A DNA stretch of 25,901 nucleotides from positions 1-25,901 of IMG/VR virus record IMGVR_UViG_3300044225_000129; one strand, given 5' to 3'. This DNA comes from a virus. This document shows, piece by piece, positions 8,559-15,366 of the stretch. The notes beneath the pieces were generated by a model. The model made no database searches and had not been told where the DNA came from. It was given only the letters and a program-made list of their open reading frames with translations. Numbering within the stretch: the stretch's first letter is position 1; the number at the start of each line of letters is the position of its first letter. Both the position numbers and the translations under genes were made by a program.

Positions 8559-8590
8559 GGGGCTCTTGTTTAACATTAGCCCCTTTTTTT
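8559..8590 (+). terminator. Intrinsic terminator after the tail-tube-like gene
   Basis: GGGGCT / AGCCCC stem around a 13-base loop is followed by seven T. The loop contains TGTTTAACA, itself able to fold as TGT/ACA. The same loop sequence and the TTTAATATT leader recur in the terminator at 15094. Confidence 0.88.
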
Positions 8591-8617
8591 ATTAAATAAA
8601 ACAAAAACACCTGTTTG

Positions 8618-8627
8618 TTGTTATAAT
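8618..8627 (+). promoter_or_regulatory. Putative late promoter, TTGTTATAAT
   Basis: Second exact copy of TTGTTATAAT, located after the terminator at 8559-8590 and three bases before the ATG at 8631. Its position after a terminator supports a transcription role. Confidence 0.5.
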
Positions 8628-8630
8628 ACT

Positions 8631-8975
8631 ATGACAATAGCAGACGTAAATAACTTGCCAACAATTACACTTAATGTAACTGGCAGAGAAGGAACAGGGA
8701 GTTCTGTAAAGGTAATAAACCAAGAGTCCAAAGAGATTATAGAGGAGTCTACGTTTACATACACTCAAGGAAGCACTTTGACATTTGATATAACAGACTC
8801 TGACTTTCTTTCTTCTATTGACAGCGACACAACCTTATCAGTTATACTGATTGAATCTGGTGTTCCTTTGTATAGGGATATTGTTAGGTTTAGTGGAGAG
8901 ATGAATACTGCTGCTGATTACACGCAGTACAACAACAATGATGATTATTTCATATACGACTCTGACGCTACCTAG
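8631..8975 (+). CDS. Hypothetical structural protein
   Basis: A 114-aa acidic protein with beta-strand character: TITLNVTGREGTGSSVKVIN, a middle FTYTQGSTLTFDITDSD, and PLYRDIVRFSG. It ends in an Asp/Asn/Tyr-rich tail (YTQYNNNDDYFIYDSD). I recall proteins with a similar YRD...YTxY...DYxIYD ending near capsid and tail genes of Bacteroidota phages but know no function. It lies between the tail-tube-like gene and the portal with its own promoter-like motif, so a head-tail or tail component is possible. Confidence 0.55.
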   Translation: MTIADVNNLPTITLNVTGREGTGSSVKVINQESKEIIEESTFTYTQGSTLTFDITDSDFLSSIDSDTTLSVILIESGVPLYRDIVRFSGEMNTAADYTQYNNNDDYFIYDSDAT

Positions 8976-8994
8976 AAAGTGTCCTGAATTAAAA

Positions 8995-9004
8995 TTGTTA
9001 TATA
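8995..9004 (+). promoter_or_regulatory. Putative late promoter, TTGTTATATA
   Basis: TTGTTATATA shares the TTGTTATA core with the four other sites and lies seven bases before the portal ATG at 9012. Confidence 0.38.
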
Positions 9005-9011
9005 TTTAAAA

Positions 9012-10232
9012 ATGGAAAGTAAAAACATTAGAATAATAGAGTTATCTGGCTACCAAACCCCCTTAGTTGAGGAACAATACAACAAGGATTGGGTTAAGTA
9101 TGGAGAAGATAACAACTACTTCAAGACTCTTATAGACAACTACATGGGTTCTCCAACGAACTCTCGTTGTATCAATGGTATTGTTGATATGATTGCTGGT
9201 AGAGGCTTAGAGGCTACAAACAGAGAAGATAAGCCAGAGCAGTATATTGAGATGAAGAACCTTCTCAAGAAGAGAACTGTAAAGAGAATAGCTCACGACT
9301 ACAAGATGTTAGGGCAGGCTGCCATACAGGTAACATACAACAAGAGAAAGACCAGAATACTTAAGGTATCTCACTTCCCTATGGAAACGCTGAGAGCTGA
9401 AAAGTGTGACGCTAACGGAGTTATAAAGGCTTACTACTACCACCCAAACTGGGCTGAGTATAAGACTACTGATAAGCCTAAGAGAATACCTACATTTGGT
9501 AACGGAGGCAAGAAGCAACAAAACGAGCTATACATCGTAAAACCTTACAGAAGCGGCTTTTATTATTATGCCCCTGTAGATTATAACGGATGCTTACAAT
9601 ACTGCAACTTAGAGCAGGAGGTATCTAATTATCACATAAACAACATCAAGAATGGTCTGCAACCAAGTTTATTGATTAACTTCAATAACGGCACACCACC
9701 TGAAGAAACTCAAGCGGCATTAGAACGCAAAATCTACGAGAAGTTCTCAGGTTCTAGCAACGCAGGTAAATTTATAATTGCATTTAACGAGTCACAAGAC
9801 ACTAAGGCAGACATAGAGCCTATACACTTGCCTGACGCTCATGCACAGTATCAATTTATGTCTGATGAAGCTAGAGAAAAGATTATGTTAGGTCATGGCA
9901 TTGTTTCTCCGATACTTTTAGGTATCAAGGATAACACTGGCTTCGGAAATAACGCAGAGGAGCTTAGAACGGCTGCTGTGCTTATGGATAACGTAATTAT
10001 AAGACCATTACAGGACGGAATTATTGAAGCCTTAGAGGAGATATTAAAGTTTAACAATATTGACTTAGACTTGTACTTTATAACCTTACAGCCTATTGAA
10101 TTTACAGAGTTAGACAACATATCTACTAAGGTAAAAAGAGAGGAAGAGACTGGAGAGAAACTAAGCTCACAGGTTGAGGTTGAACAGGAGATAAACGAGA
10201 TAGAAGTAGAATTAAAAGACGAAGAGGAATAA
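9012..10232 (+). CDS. Portal protein
   Basis: The 406-aa product would form the dodecameric ring at the capsid vertex through which DNA is packaged. Recognisable features are the N-terminal block with DWVKYGEDNNYFKTLIDNY and GSPTNSRCINGIVDMIAGRG, the core block with EVSNYHINNIKNGLQPSLLI, and the C-terminal helix region with GFGNNAEELRTAAVLMDNVI followed by a Glu/Lys-rich tail. These match the portal family of Bacteroidota phages from memory. The length is typical of compact HK97-type portals. Its TAA overlaps the ATG of the next gene (TAATG), indicating co-translation with the connector-like protein. Its position well after the capsid gene is not the usual order. Confidence 0.85.
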   Translation: MESKNIRIIELSGYQTPLVEEQYNKDWVKYGEDNNYFKTLIDNYMGSPTNSRCINGIVDMIAGRGLEATNREDKPEQYIEMKNLLKKRTVKRIAHDYKMLGQAAIQVTYNKRKTRILKVSHFPMETLRAEKCDANGVIKAYYYHPNWAEYKTTDKPKRIPTFGNGGKKQQNELYIVKPYRSGFYYYAPVDYNGCLQYCNLEQEVSNYHINNIKNGLQPSLLINFNNGTPPEETQAALERKIYEKFSGSSNAGKFIIAFNESQDTKADIEPIHLPDAHAQYQFMSDEAREKIMLGHGIVSPILLGIKDNTGFGNNAEELRTAAVLMDNVIIRPLQDGIIEALEEILKFNNIDLDLYFITLQPIEFTELDNISTKVKREEETGEKLSSQVEVEQEINEIEVELKDEEE

Positions 10233-10750
10233 TGTCAACAAAAGCACTATTTATAAGCGTAGCCGACCTTAAGAAAAGGTCTATTATTGACGGTAATGTT
10301 GACAGCAGCAAAATCGTTCAGTATATTGAGGTTGCTCAGGACTTACACATACAAAACTACTTAGGTGGTAAGCTATACAAAAAGATACAGCAACTTGTTG
10401 TTTCTGGAGAAATATCTCAAGCTGCTAATTCTAATTATAAGACCCTCTTAGACGACTATATCAAGCCTATGCTGATATGGTACACGCAGTCAACGATACT
10501 GCCTTATATGATGTTCTCTATCACTAATGGAGGCGTTGGAAAGCACATCTCAGAAAGCTCTGAAACAGCTACACATGAGGATATGACTTACTTGGCTCAA
10601 AGAATGAATGATACTGCTGAGTTTTATACTAAGCGGTTCTTAGATTACATTTGTAATTATTCTAATTTATTTCCAGAGTACACAAGCAGTGCCAATGAGG
10701 AGATGAATCCAGACAGAGATGTTAACTATACAGGTGGCTGGTACATATAA
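10232..10750 (+). CDS. Head-tail connector-like protein
   Basis: A 172-aa mostly helical protein with IVQYIEVAQDLHIQNYLGGK, a KTLLDDYIKPMLIWYTQS helix, and ITNGGVGKHISESSETAT; it ends TGGWYI. The pattern resembles the DUF6712-type proteins that follow portals in Bacteroidota phages and probably act like gp6/adaptor connectors under the portal ring. Both family and role are inference from recall and position. It overlaps the portal stop by one base and is itself overlapped by the 39-aa ORF (TAATG at 10750). Confidence 0.6.
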   Translation: MSTKALFISVADLKKRSIIDGNVDSSKIVQYIEVAQDLHIQNYLGGKLYKKIQQLVVSGEISQAANSNYKTLLDDYIKPMLIWYTQSTILPYMMFSITNGGVGKHISESSETATHEDMTYLAQRMNDTAEFYTKRFLDYICNYSNLFPEYTSSANEEMNPDRDVNYTGGWYI

Positions 10751-10869
10751 TGAAAGAGAAAAAGATAAACATATACAAGCCTAAAAAGGTCAATGTTGTT
10801 AAGCTAAAGAAATACCTTAGCAAGATACAATTAGAAGATAGTATATTAGGACAAATAAATAAAAAATGA
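10750..10869 (+). CDS. Small basic hypothetical protein
   Basis: A 39-codon ORF uses an ATG overlapping the preceding TAA and ends in TGA overlapping the next ATG (ATGA at 10866). The product begins MKEKKINIYKPKKVNVVKLK and is Lys-rich, with an amphipathic helix-like second half (KYLSKIQLEDSILGQ). Overlaps on both sides support it as a real gene. A DNA- or capsid-binding peptide is possible; no family recognised. Confidence 0.55.
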   Translation: MKEKKINIYKPKKVNVVKLKKYLSKIQLEDSILGQINKK

Positions 10870-11774
10870 GTAACCCAAAGTTAGCATTAATACCAAGCGG
10901 ATATAACACTGGAACGGTGTATTCTATATTGCCTAATGATGGTAGTGGGGATTTCACTTTTGATAGAGATACCACAGCCACACGAGTACGCAAGGATGGA
11001 CTTATTGAAGAGGTTGCAGCAGACGTACCAAGACTTGATTGGTTAAACTCTAACTGTCCTAATTTATTGATAGAAGAAGATAGTACAAACTTAGTACCTT
11101 ATAGCCAAGATTTTAGTCAATGGACTGTATCTTCAACAACTGTATCTGCTTCAACAATACCAGCACCAACAGGAAAACCAACTGCTTATAAGTTACTGGC
11201 TGCTAATGCAGATGCAAACCACCAACTGAATAGCGACACTTTTTCTATTGTAAGCGGTGCTATAACTGGTTCTTTGTTTGTAAAAAAAGGCAACTTAAAT
11301 TTTATTAGACTTCGCTTTAATGGTTCTACAAGTACGGTTAGAGCTTGGTTTGATATACAAAATGGCGTGGTAGGCACTGTGGATGCTGGTGGGCAGTCAA
11401 GCATAGAAAATTATGGCAATGGCTGGTACAGATGTACAATTACCGAAACAGGTAACACAGCCGCAACAAGTTCAGCGAGTTTACAAATATTTTTAAATGA
11501 AAGTGATGCACAAACTACTTGGGCTGCTGATGGAGATGAGTACGCTTATATTTTTGGCGCACAAATTGAGCAAAAATCTGCTTCTACATCTTACATACCA
11601 AACTTATCTACTGGTTCTACTACAAGAAACGCAGATGTGTGTACTACTACAACACCAAGTGGAGTTACATCAATTACAGAAACATTTGCAAACGATACAA
11701 CAAACGTAATAACAAGCATACCAGCAACTTATAGAATAAGTAACGGTAAAATTAAAAAAGTAATAATGATATGA
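10866..11774 (+). CDS. Fibre / carbohydrate-binding-like protein 1
   Basis: A 302-aa protein with the phage fibre signature DFTFDRDTTATRVRKDGLIE, then PRLDWL, CPNLLIEEDSTNLVPYSQDF, a jelly-roll-like middle, IENYGNGWYRCTITETG, YIFGAQIEQKSASTSYIP and a closing segment with NGKIKKVIMI. Such proteins are recurrent in marine phages and probably decorate tail or head and bind surface glycans; that role is inferred. It is clearly paralogous to the gene at 11965. It overlaps both neighbours (ATGA at 10866; stop overlapping the ATG at 11771). Confidence 0.65.
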   Translation: MSNPKLALIPSGYNTGTVYSILPNDGSGDFTFDRDTTATRVRKDGLIEEVAADVPRLDWLNSNCPNLLIEEDSTNLVPYSQDFSQWTVSSTTVSASTIPAPTGKPTAYKLLAANADANHQLNSDTFSIVSGAITGSLFVKKGNLNFIRLRFNGSTSTVRAWFDIQNGVVGTVDAGGQSSIENYGNGWYRCTITETGNTAATSSASLQIFLNESDAQTTWAADGDEYAYIFGAQIEQKSASTSYIPNLSTGSTTRNADVCTTTTPSGVTSITETFANDTTNVITSIPATYRISNGKIKKVIMI

Positions 11775-11965
11775 GTTACGGAAAGATTTACGAAACAACT
11801 TGGTGGGGAAACCCTGTTGAAAATGGTTGGGGTGATATCTATTATGACCTTTCGGTTACAAGCGAGATACCAGCTTTACTTTCAGCCTTACAATCCAGAG
11901 CAACGTATTACGAAAATGCTACTGGCACAACTACAATATTAACCGCTTTTGAAAATATAGAATAA
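11771..11965 (+). CDS. Small fibre-cassette protein
   Basis: A 64-aa protein beginning MSYGKIYETTWWGNPVENGW followed by GDIYYDLS. It has a Trp/Tyr/Gly-rich N-terminus and an acidic helical end with ATYYENATGTTTILTAFENI. I recall short proteins with the xYGxxYxxTWWGNP opening beside fibre genes of Bacteroidota phages, but no assigned function. It overlaps both fibre genes by a few bases (ATGA and TAATG), so it is translated together with them. It may be a fibre chaperone or a small virion protein. Confidence 0.6.
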   Translation: MSYGKIYETTWWGNPVENGWGDIYYDLSVTSEIPALLSALQSRATYYENATGTTTILTAFENIE

Positions 11966-13617
11966 TGAGTAATTTATTACAAAAAGCAAGTATAATTTTG
12001 ACGCCTACCGCTTATTCAGACGGTACGTTGCATAGTGTAAAACCGCTTCAAACTTTTGGTAGTGAGTTAGTAACAAATGGCGATTTTGCAACCGATAGTA
12101 ATTGGATTAAGGGCTCAGGTTGGACAATTATCGGTGGTACTGCGAATCAAGATGGTGGCAATGGCATATTAAGGCAAAATAACCTTATCCCTACAAACAC
12201 AAGAGTTAAAGCTACTTTTGATTTGACTAATTATGGAGGAAGCGGTGCTTTAACACTTAAATTTGCACCCAACACCTACCCAATAACACTAAATGGGAAC
12301 GGAACTTACACCGTTTTTACAGACGGAACAAACAGCCTCAACAGAGATTTGCAAATAATCGCAAGTGGTGGTTTTGTTGGTTCAATAGACAATGTATCAG
12401 TCAAAGAAGTAATAGACGCAGACTTTGACTTCACAAGACCTACAACGGCAACCGAAACTGGTATTGGTTCAAGAGAAAATTCAAGTGGTAATATTGAAAG
12501 CGTTGCAGCTAACTTACCACGTATTGATTATTTAGGTGGGACTGCGCATATTTTATTAGAACCACAATCAACCAACACCGCTACATATTCAAACGATTTT
12601 ACGCAAGGAAGTATATTTGATTCAAGTAATGCCCCGTCAGTAAATGCGGTTTTAACTTCACAACAAGCAACATCACCTGACGGCACAAATAATGCGTGGC
12701 TTTTAAAAGACAACAATTCGGGGGGTACTGGTGTAGTGGCTTTAAGATATTTTGATACAAATGTTACATCAAACGATTTTAACACAATTTCAATATTTGT
12801 AAAAAAAGCACTTGCAAATGATTTTATTTTGCTTAAAAGTGGCGGTTTTGATACTAACGGCAATGGTTCTACTTGGTTTAATATTAATGATGGTACTTTG
12901 GGAAATGTAAGTGGTTCACATACTGCTAAAATTGAAGATTATGGAAGTGGTTTTTACAGATGTTCTATAACTTTTAAAAGCATTACAGATGTTGCTGGTT
13001 CAATACAATTACAACTTGCATCAACCAACGGAAGCGACCAAGTAACAAAAGACGGAACAAACGGAGTTTATATTTTTGGAATACAATGTGAAGCAGATAC
13101 ATCACAAGATTTTGCAACTTCATACATACCAACAAGCGGAACAACCGTAACACGAAGCGCAGACGAAGCCAATAATTCAGGTTCAAGTGATTTAATAAGT
13201 TCAACAGAGGGGGTTTTATATATTGAAGCCAAAACAGACAATAGTAGTGTGGGTTCAATTTCTATAAATGACGGAACTTTATCTACAAGAATAACCGCAA
13301 GATTTAGAACAGATACAAGTAAAATACAAATGACAACTTCAGGCTCAACTAATGATTTTAATTTTAATAGTGCAACTATAACGTTAAGCCAATATAATAA
13401 AATTGCTATTGTTTACAATAGTAGTGGGCAATATTATTTTTTTATAAATGGGGTCAAAAGCGCAGTGCAAAGCAAAGGAACGTTTGGCAGTAATTCCTTT
13501 ACACAATTAGATTTTAATAGAGGCGGTGGGGGAGAAGTATTTCAAGGCAAAGTCAAATGTGTTGCAGTATTTAAAGAAGCATTAACAGACGCACAACTAA
13601 CATCTTTAACAACATAA
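11965..13617 (+). CDS. Fibre / lectin-like protein 2 (three-part)
   Basis: A 550-aa protein. Residues about 30-150 look like a carbohydrate-binding jelly roll (SELVTNGDFATDSNWIKGSG and GSIDNVSVKEV, the CBM_4_9-like pattern). Residues about 150-400 repeat the domain seen in the gene at 10866: DFDFTRPTTATETG, AANLPRIDYL, LLEPQSTNTATYSNDF, IEDYGSGFYRCSITFKS, YIFGIQCEAD and TSYIPTSG. Residues about 400-550 look like a LamG/concanavalin-type fold ending FKEALTDAQLTSLTT. The likely role is glycan binding on the host. Codon use includes more ACC, CCG and ACG than the flanking genes, hinting at a separate history. No enzymatic motif seen. Confidence 0.65.
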   Translation: MSNLLQKASIILTPTAYSDGTLHSVKPLQTFGSELVTNGDFATDSNWIKGSGWTIIGGTANQDGGNGILRQNNLIPTNTRVKATFDLTNYGGSGALTLKFAPNTYPITLNGNGTYTVFTDGTNSLNRDLQIIASGGFVGSIDNVSVKEVIDADFDFTRPTTATETGIGSRENSSGNIESVAANLPRIDYLGGTAHILLEPQSTNTATYSNDFTQGSIFDSSNAPSVNAVLTSQQATSPDGTNNAWLLKDNNSGGTGVVALRYFDTNVTSNDFNTISIFVKKALANDFILLKSGGFDTNGNGSTWFNINDGTLGNVSGSHTAKIEDYGSGFYRCSITFKSITDVAGSIQLQLASTNGSDQVTKDGTNGVYIFGIQCEADTSQDFATSYIPTSGTTVTRSADEANNSGSSDLISSTEGVLYIEAKTDNSSVGSISINDGTLSTRITARFRTDTSKIQMTTSGSTNDFNFNSATITLSQYNKIAIVYNSSGQYYFFINGVKSAVQSKGTFGSNSFTQLDFNRGGGGEVFQGKVKCVAVFKEALTDAQLTSLTT

Positions 13618-13619
13618 TT

Positions 13620-13985
13620 ATGAAAATAGGAAAATACGAATTTAAAGACCAAGCAACTGCTGAGGCTAAAATAAAAGCCTTAGGAGTAGATACAGACGAA
13701 GATGGCAACGAGTACCCAACACACAGACACGCTATTGTTAAGTTAGGACATATTGTTTTAGAGCAAGGCGAATACGACGAAGAGGGAGAGGTAATTAAAG
13801 CACCTGTACTAAGCGACAAGTATCACTTAGACGTTATGTGGACTTTTAGCGACACAGAAGATGAAGAGGGCAATGTTATTAAAGCAGACCATCCCTATGG
13901 TTGGAAGTCTGCTGCTGTTGGTAATATAAATGATAACGGAGTACACAGCTTTTATGGTGTGGACTATCAAGAAAATAAAATGTAA
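13620..13985 (+). CDS. Hypothetical fibre-cassette protein
   Basis: A 121-aa acidic protein: MKIGKYEFKDQATAEAKIKA, a DEDGNEYPTHRHAIVKLGHI segment, then HLDVMWTFSDTEDEEGNV and HPYGWKSAAVGNINDNGVHS. It is compact with beta character and several His/Trp residues. It begins two bases after the fibre stop and its TAA overlaps the next ATG (TAATG at 13985). Similar proteins are, to my recollection, common after fibre genes in Bacteroidota phages, with no known function. A virion or fibre-assembly role is contextual inference. Confidence 0.55.
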   Translation: MKIGKYEFKDQATAEAKIKALGVDTDEDGNEYPTHRHAIVKLGHIVLEQGEYDEEGEVIKAPVLSDKYHLDVMWTFSDTEDEEGNVIKADHPYGWKSAAVGNINDNGVHSFYGVDYQENKM

Positions 13986-14083
13986 TGGTAAAAGCACTTA
14001 GGTACTTAGCAAACAAAATAGAATACTTGCAGTTCTATGCTATTGCTAAGTGGAACGCTTTTTTAAAAGGTTTAATGCTATGA
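13985..14083 (+). CDS. Very small ORF before the lysis genes
   Basis: A 32-codon ORF: its ATG overlaps the upstream TAA and its TGA overlaps the ATG at 14080 (ATGA). The peptide MVKALRYLANKIEYLQFYAI then AKWNAFLKGLML is amphipathic with aromatic residues and a basic face. The exact overlaps at both ends are the only support. If expressed it may associate with the membrane, as befits a neighbour of lysis genes. Confidence 0.4.
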   Translation: MVKALRYLANKIEYLQFYAIAKWNAFLKGLML

Positions 14084-14253
14084 GTTTAGATGATTTGAGA
14101 TTGTACACATTTAACATAATTACTTTAGGAGTTAGTTTTACTGCTGTTGAGGATAGTCTAAAGATTGTACTTCTTTTGGCTACTATTGTTTATACGTTTC
14201 AGAAGATATACGCAACCTACAAGAAAAAGAATGAAACTGACAAAGAACTTTAA
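14080..14253 (+). CDS. Small two-TM membrane protein, holin/antiholin candidate
   Basis: A 57-aa protein starting MSLDDLRLYTFNIITLGVSF. Two hydrophobic segments are visible (about 8-25 and 28-46, the second being LKIVLLLATIVYTFQKIY), followed by a charged tail KKKNETDKEL. This is the layout of a small class II-like holin or of a partner modulating the larger holin downstream. I chose ATG 14080 over the in-frame ATG at 14050 because it forms an ATGA overlap with the preceding small ORF. Its 3' end overlaps the endolysin start by 23 bases. Confidence 0.55.
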   Translation: MSLDDLRLYTFNIITLGVSFTAVEDSLKIVLLLATIVYTFQKIYATYKKKNETDKEL

Positions 14254-14608
14254 GCTAAAAGAGTTTGAGTGCAAAGGTGGTGGAAAGATGCCCTTAGAGG
14301 CTTACGAGAACATCATTAAACTTGCAGGACAACTACAATTCCTAAGAGACTATACAGGAAGAGCTATAAGGGTCAATAGTGGCTTCAGGTCAGAAGCTCA
14401 TAATCAAGACATAGGCGGAGTACCAAACTCACGCCACCTGCTAGGCCAAGCAGCAGACATCACAATAGACGGCCTTAATCCAGCACAGGTATTTGCACTT
14501 ATAGAAGACTTAATTGATATGGGTCTCATGCTTCAAGGAGGTTTAGGCAACTACAAGAATTTTACACACTACGATATTAGAAAAACTAAAGCACGTTGGA
14601 ATGGGTGA
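14231..14608 (+). CDS. Endolysin, peptidase M15 family
   Basis: Starting at ATG 14231 the protein has 125 residues and opens with NFKLKEFECKGGGKMP, the usual start of phage M15A zinc peptidases. The zinc site is intact: SRHLLGQAAD (His69, Asp76 in the S-x-H-x-x-G-x-A-x-D motif) and THYD (His113). VNSGFRSEAHNQDIGG is the conserved substrate-side loop. It should cleave peptide stems of peptidoglycan (D-Ala-D-Ala carboxypeptidase or L-Ala-D-Glu endopeptidase type) to release progeny. No signal peptide, so it needs a holin. The in-frame ATG at 14165 would add a hydrophobic stretch read from the upstream gene and is unlikely. The 3' end overlaps the holin ATG at 14601. Confidence 0.88.
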   Translation: MKLTKNFKLKEFECKGGGKMPLEAYENIIKLAGQLQFLRDYTGRAIRVNSGFRSEAHNQDIGGVPNSRHLLGQAADITIDGLNPAQVFALIEDLIDMGLMLQGGLGNYKNFTHYDIRKTKARWNG

Positions 14609-15077
14609 TTATAAGAAAAAGAACGGAACTACAAGAGTCGGAGACGCTTTACGTTGGCTAGTAAAACAAGGCAAGGAAGTAGCACCAGACCTATTATCAA
14701 TAGCTGGTGGTATAACTGGAATAGACCAGCTAAAAGAACTTGCAAATAAGATTGACACAAATAAACAACTCAGCGAAGCTGATAAGGAGTTGCTATTAGA
14801 GGAATTAAGATATGATATGATTGAAATGCAGGAGTCAACTAAGCGTTGGGTTGCTGACATGAACTCTGATAGTTGGTTAAGCAAGAATATAAGGCCTCTA
14901 AGCCTTGCATTTTTGACTTTGAACCTATTTGTGTACATAATACTAGATAGTTCATTAGAAGGCTTTAAAATAGCCTCTAATTGGATTGATTTACTATCTT
15001 CACTACTGCTTCTTGTTTATGGAGGTTATTTTGGGGCAAGAAGTGCCGAGAAAATAACTAAGAACTGGAAGAAGTAA
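14601..15077 (+). CDS. Holin, 3-TM family-like
   Basis: A 158-aa protein with a charged N-terminal half, a helix LLLEELRYDMIEMQESTKRW, then DMNSDSWLSKNIRPLSLAFL leading into a membrane span (about 98-117) and a second span with LLSSLLLLVYGGYFGARSAE (about 130-150). The DSWLSKNIRP junction before the membrane spans is characteristic of the Holin_3TMs family (recalled). It would form the membrane lesion that lets the M15 endolysin reach the cell wall. The order endolysin then holin is reversed relative to many phages. A terminator follows 16 bases after the stop, ending the late operon. Confidence 0.8.
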   Translation: MGDYKKKNGTTRVGDALRWLVKQGKEVAPDLLSIAGGITGIDQLKELANKIDTNKQLSEADKELLLEELRYDMIEMQESTKRWVADMNSDSWLSKNIRPLSLAFLTLNLFVYIILDSSLEGFKIASNWIDLLSSLLLLVYGGYFGARSAEKITKNWKK

Positions 15078-15093
15078 TTTGTTTAATATTCTG

Positions 15094-15122
15094 GGGGCTG
15101 TTTAACATAATGCCCCTTTTTT
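15094..15122 (+). terminator. Intrinsic terminator closing the late region
   Basis: GGGGC / GCCCC stem around a 13-base loop containing TGTTTAACA is followed by six T. It shares loop and leader (TTTAATATT) with the terminator at 8559. Confidence 0.85.
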
Positions 15123-15178
15123 GGCTATAAAACATAGCTATCCTGTATAGTTTACTTTGCAGAGAGTAGAAATCGTAT

Positions 15179-15209
15179 TTTGAATAAAAATACTTGATTT
15201 ATACGTTTG
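15179..15209 (+). promoter_or_regulatory. Bacteroidota-type promoter (TTTG-N19-TACGTTTG)
   Basis: The -33 element TTTG (15179-15182), a 19-base spacer and the -7 element TACGTTTG (15202-15209) match TTTG-N19/21-TAnnTTTG exactly. The expected start is near 15215, directly in front of the bipartite hairpin. Confidence 0.7.
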
Positions 15210-15217
15210 ACAATTTC

Positions 15218-15253
15218 GCCACTTCGGCTTTTGTGAGCCTTGTGGCTGTTTTT
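15218..15253 (+). terminator. Bipartite hairpin with T-run (attenuator or short RNA)
   Basis: GCCAC (15218-15222) pairs with GTGGC (15242-15246) and, inside it, GGCT (15226-15229) pairs with AGCC (15236-15239). Five T follow at 15249-15253. It would be formed at the extreme 5' end of a transcript from the promoter at 15179. Confidence 0.5.
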
Positions 15254-15300
15254 ACAAAGTTTAAGCAAAGGTAGCGTTTTTTCCGCAGAAAGTCAAGTTA

Positions 15301-15323
15301 AGTTACTAACAATGTTAATAACT
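15301..15323 (+). promoter_or_regulatory. 23-bp dyad, possible operator
   Basis: AGTTA-c-TAAC-aat-GTTA-a-TAACT is symmetrical apart from one base pair. It lies about 30 bases upstream of the -7 element at 15352, where a regulator could control the leftmost early gene. No cognate regulator can be named. Confidence 0.4.
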
Positions 15324-15351
15324 ATCCCTTTTTTATATACCTATTATTTAT

Positions 15352-15359
15352 TATATTTG
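15352..15359 (+). promoter_or_regulatory. -7 element TATATTTG before the first early gene
   Basis: TATATTTG matches TAnnTTTG exactly and ends seven bases before the ATG at 15367. No TTTG is found 19-21 bases upstream, only a T-run. A start from here would make a leaderless or nearly leaderless mRNA. Confidence 0.5.
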
Positions 15360-15366
15360 TATTGTT

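Larger units (their letters stand above)
15123..15366 (+). promoter_or_regulatory. Early control region between lysis and early genes
   Basis: This gap carries no convincing gene. From left to right it holds a small hairpin (GCTAT/ATAGC, 15124-15138), a canonical Bacteroidota promoter (15179-15209), a bipartite hairpin plus T-run (15218-15253), a stretch with no recognised signal (15254-15300), a 23-bp dyad (15301-15323) and a second -7 element TATATTTG (15352-15359) just before the ATG at 15367. Such density suggests the main early switch of the phage; a replication origin here cannot be excluded. Confidence 0.6.

Noticed and set aside
12528-12863. Minus-strand open frame inside the second fibre gene
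   Set aside because: Shadow of a well-supported beta-rich fibre gene; no promoter or start context.
14165-14230. Hydrophobic N-terminal extension of the endolysin as a signal-anchor
   Set aside because: The stretch is read out of frame from the small membrane protein gene, and M15 phage endolysins normally begin at the NFKLxEF segment; ATG 14231 is a better start.
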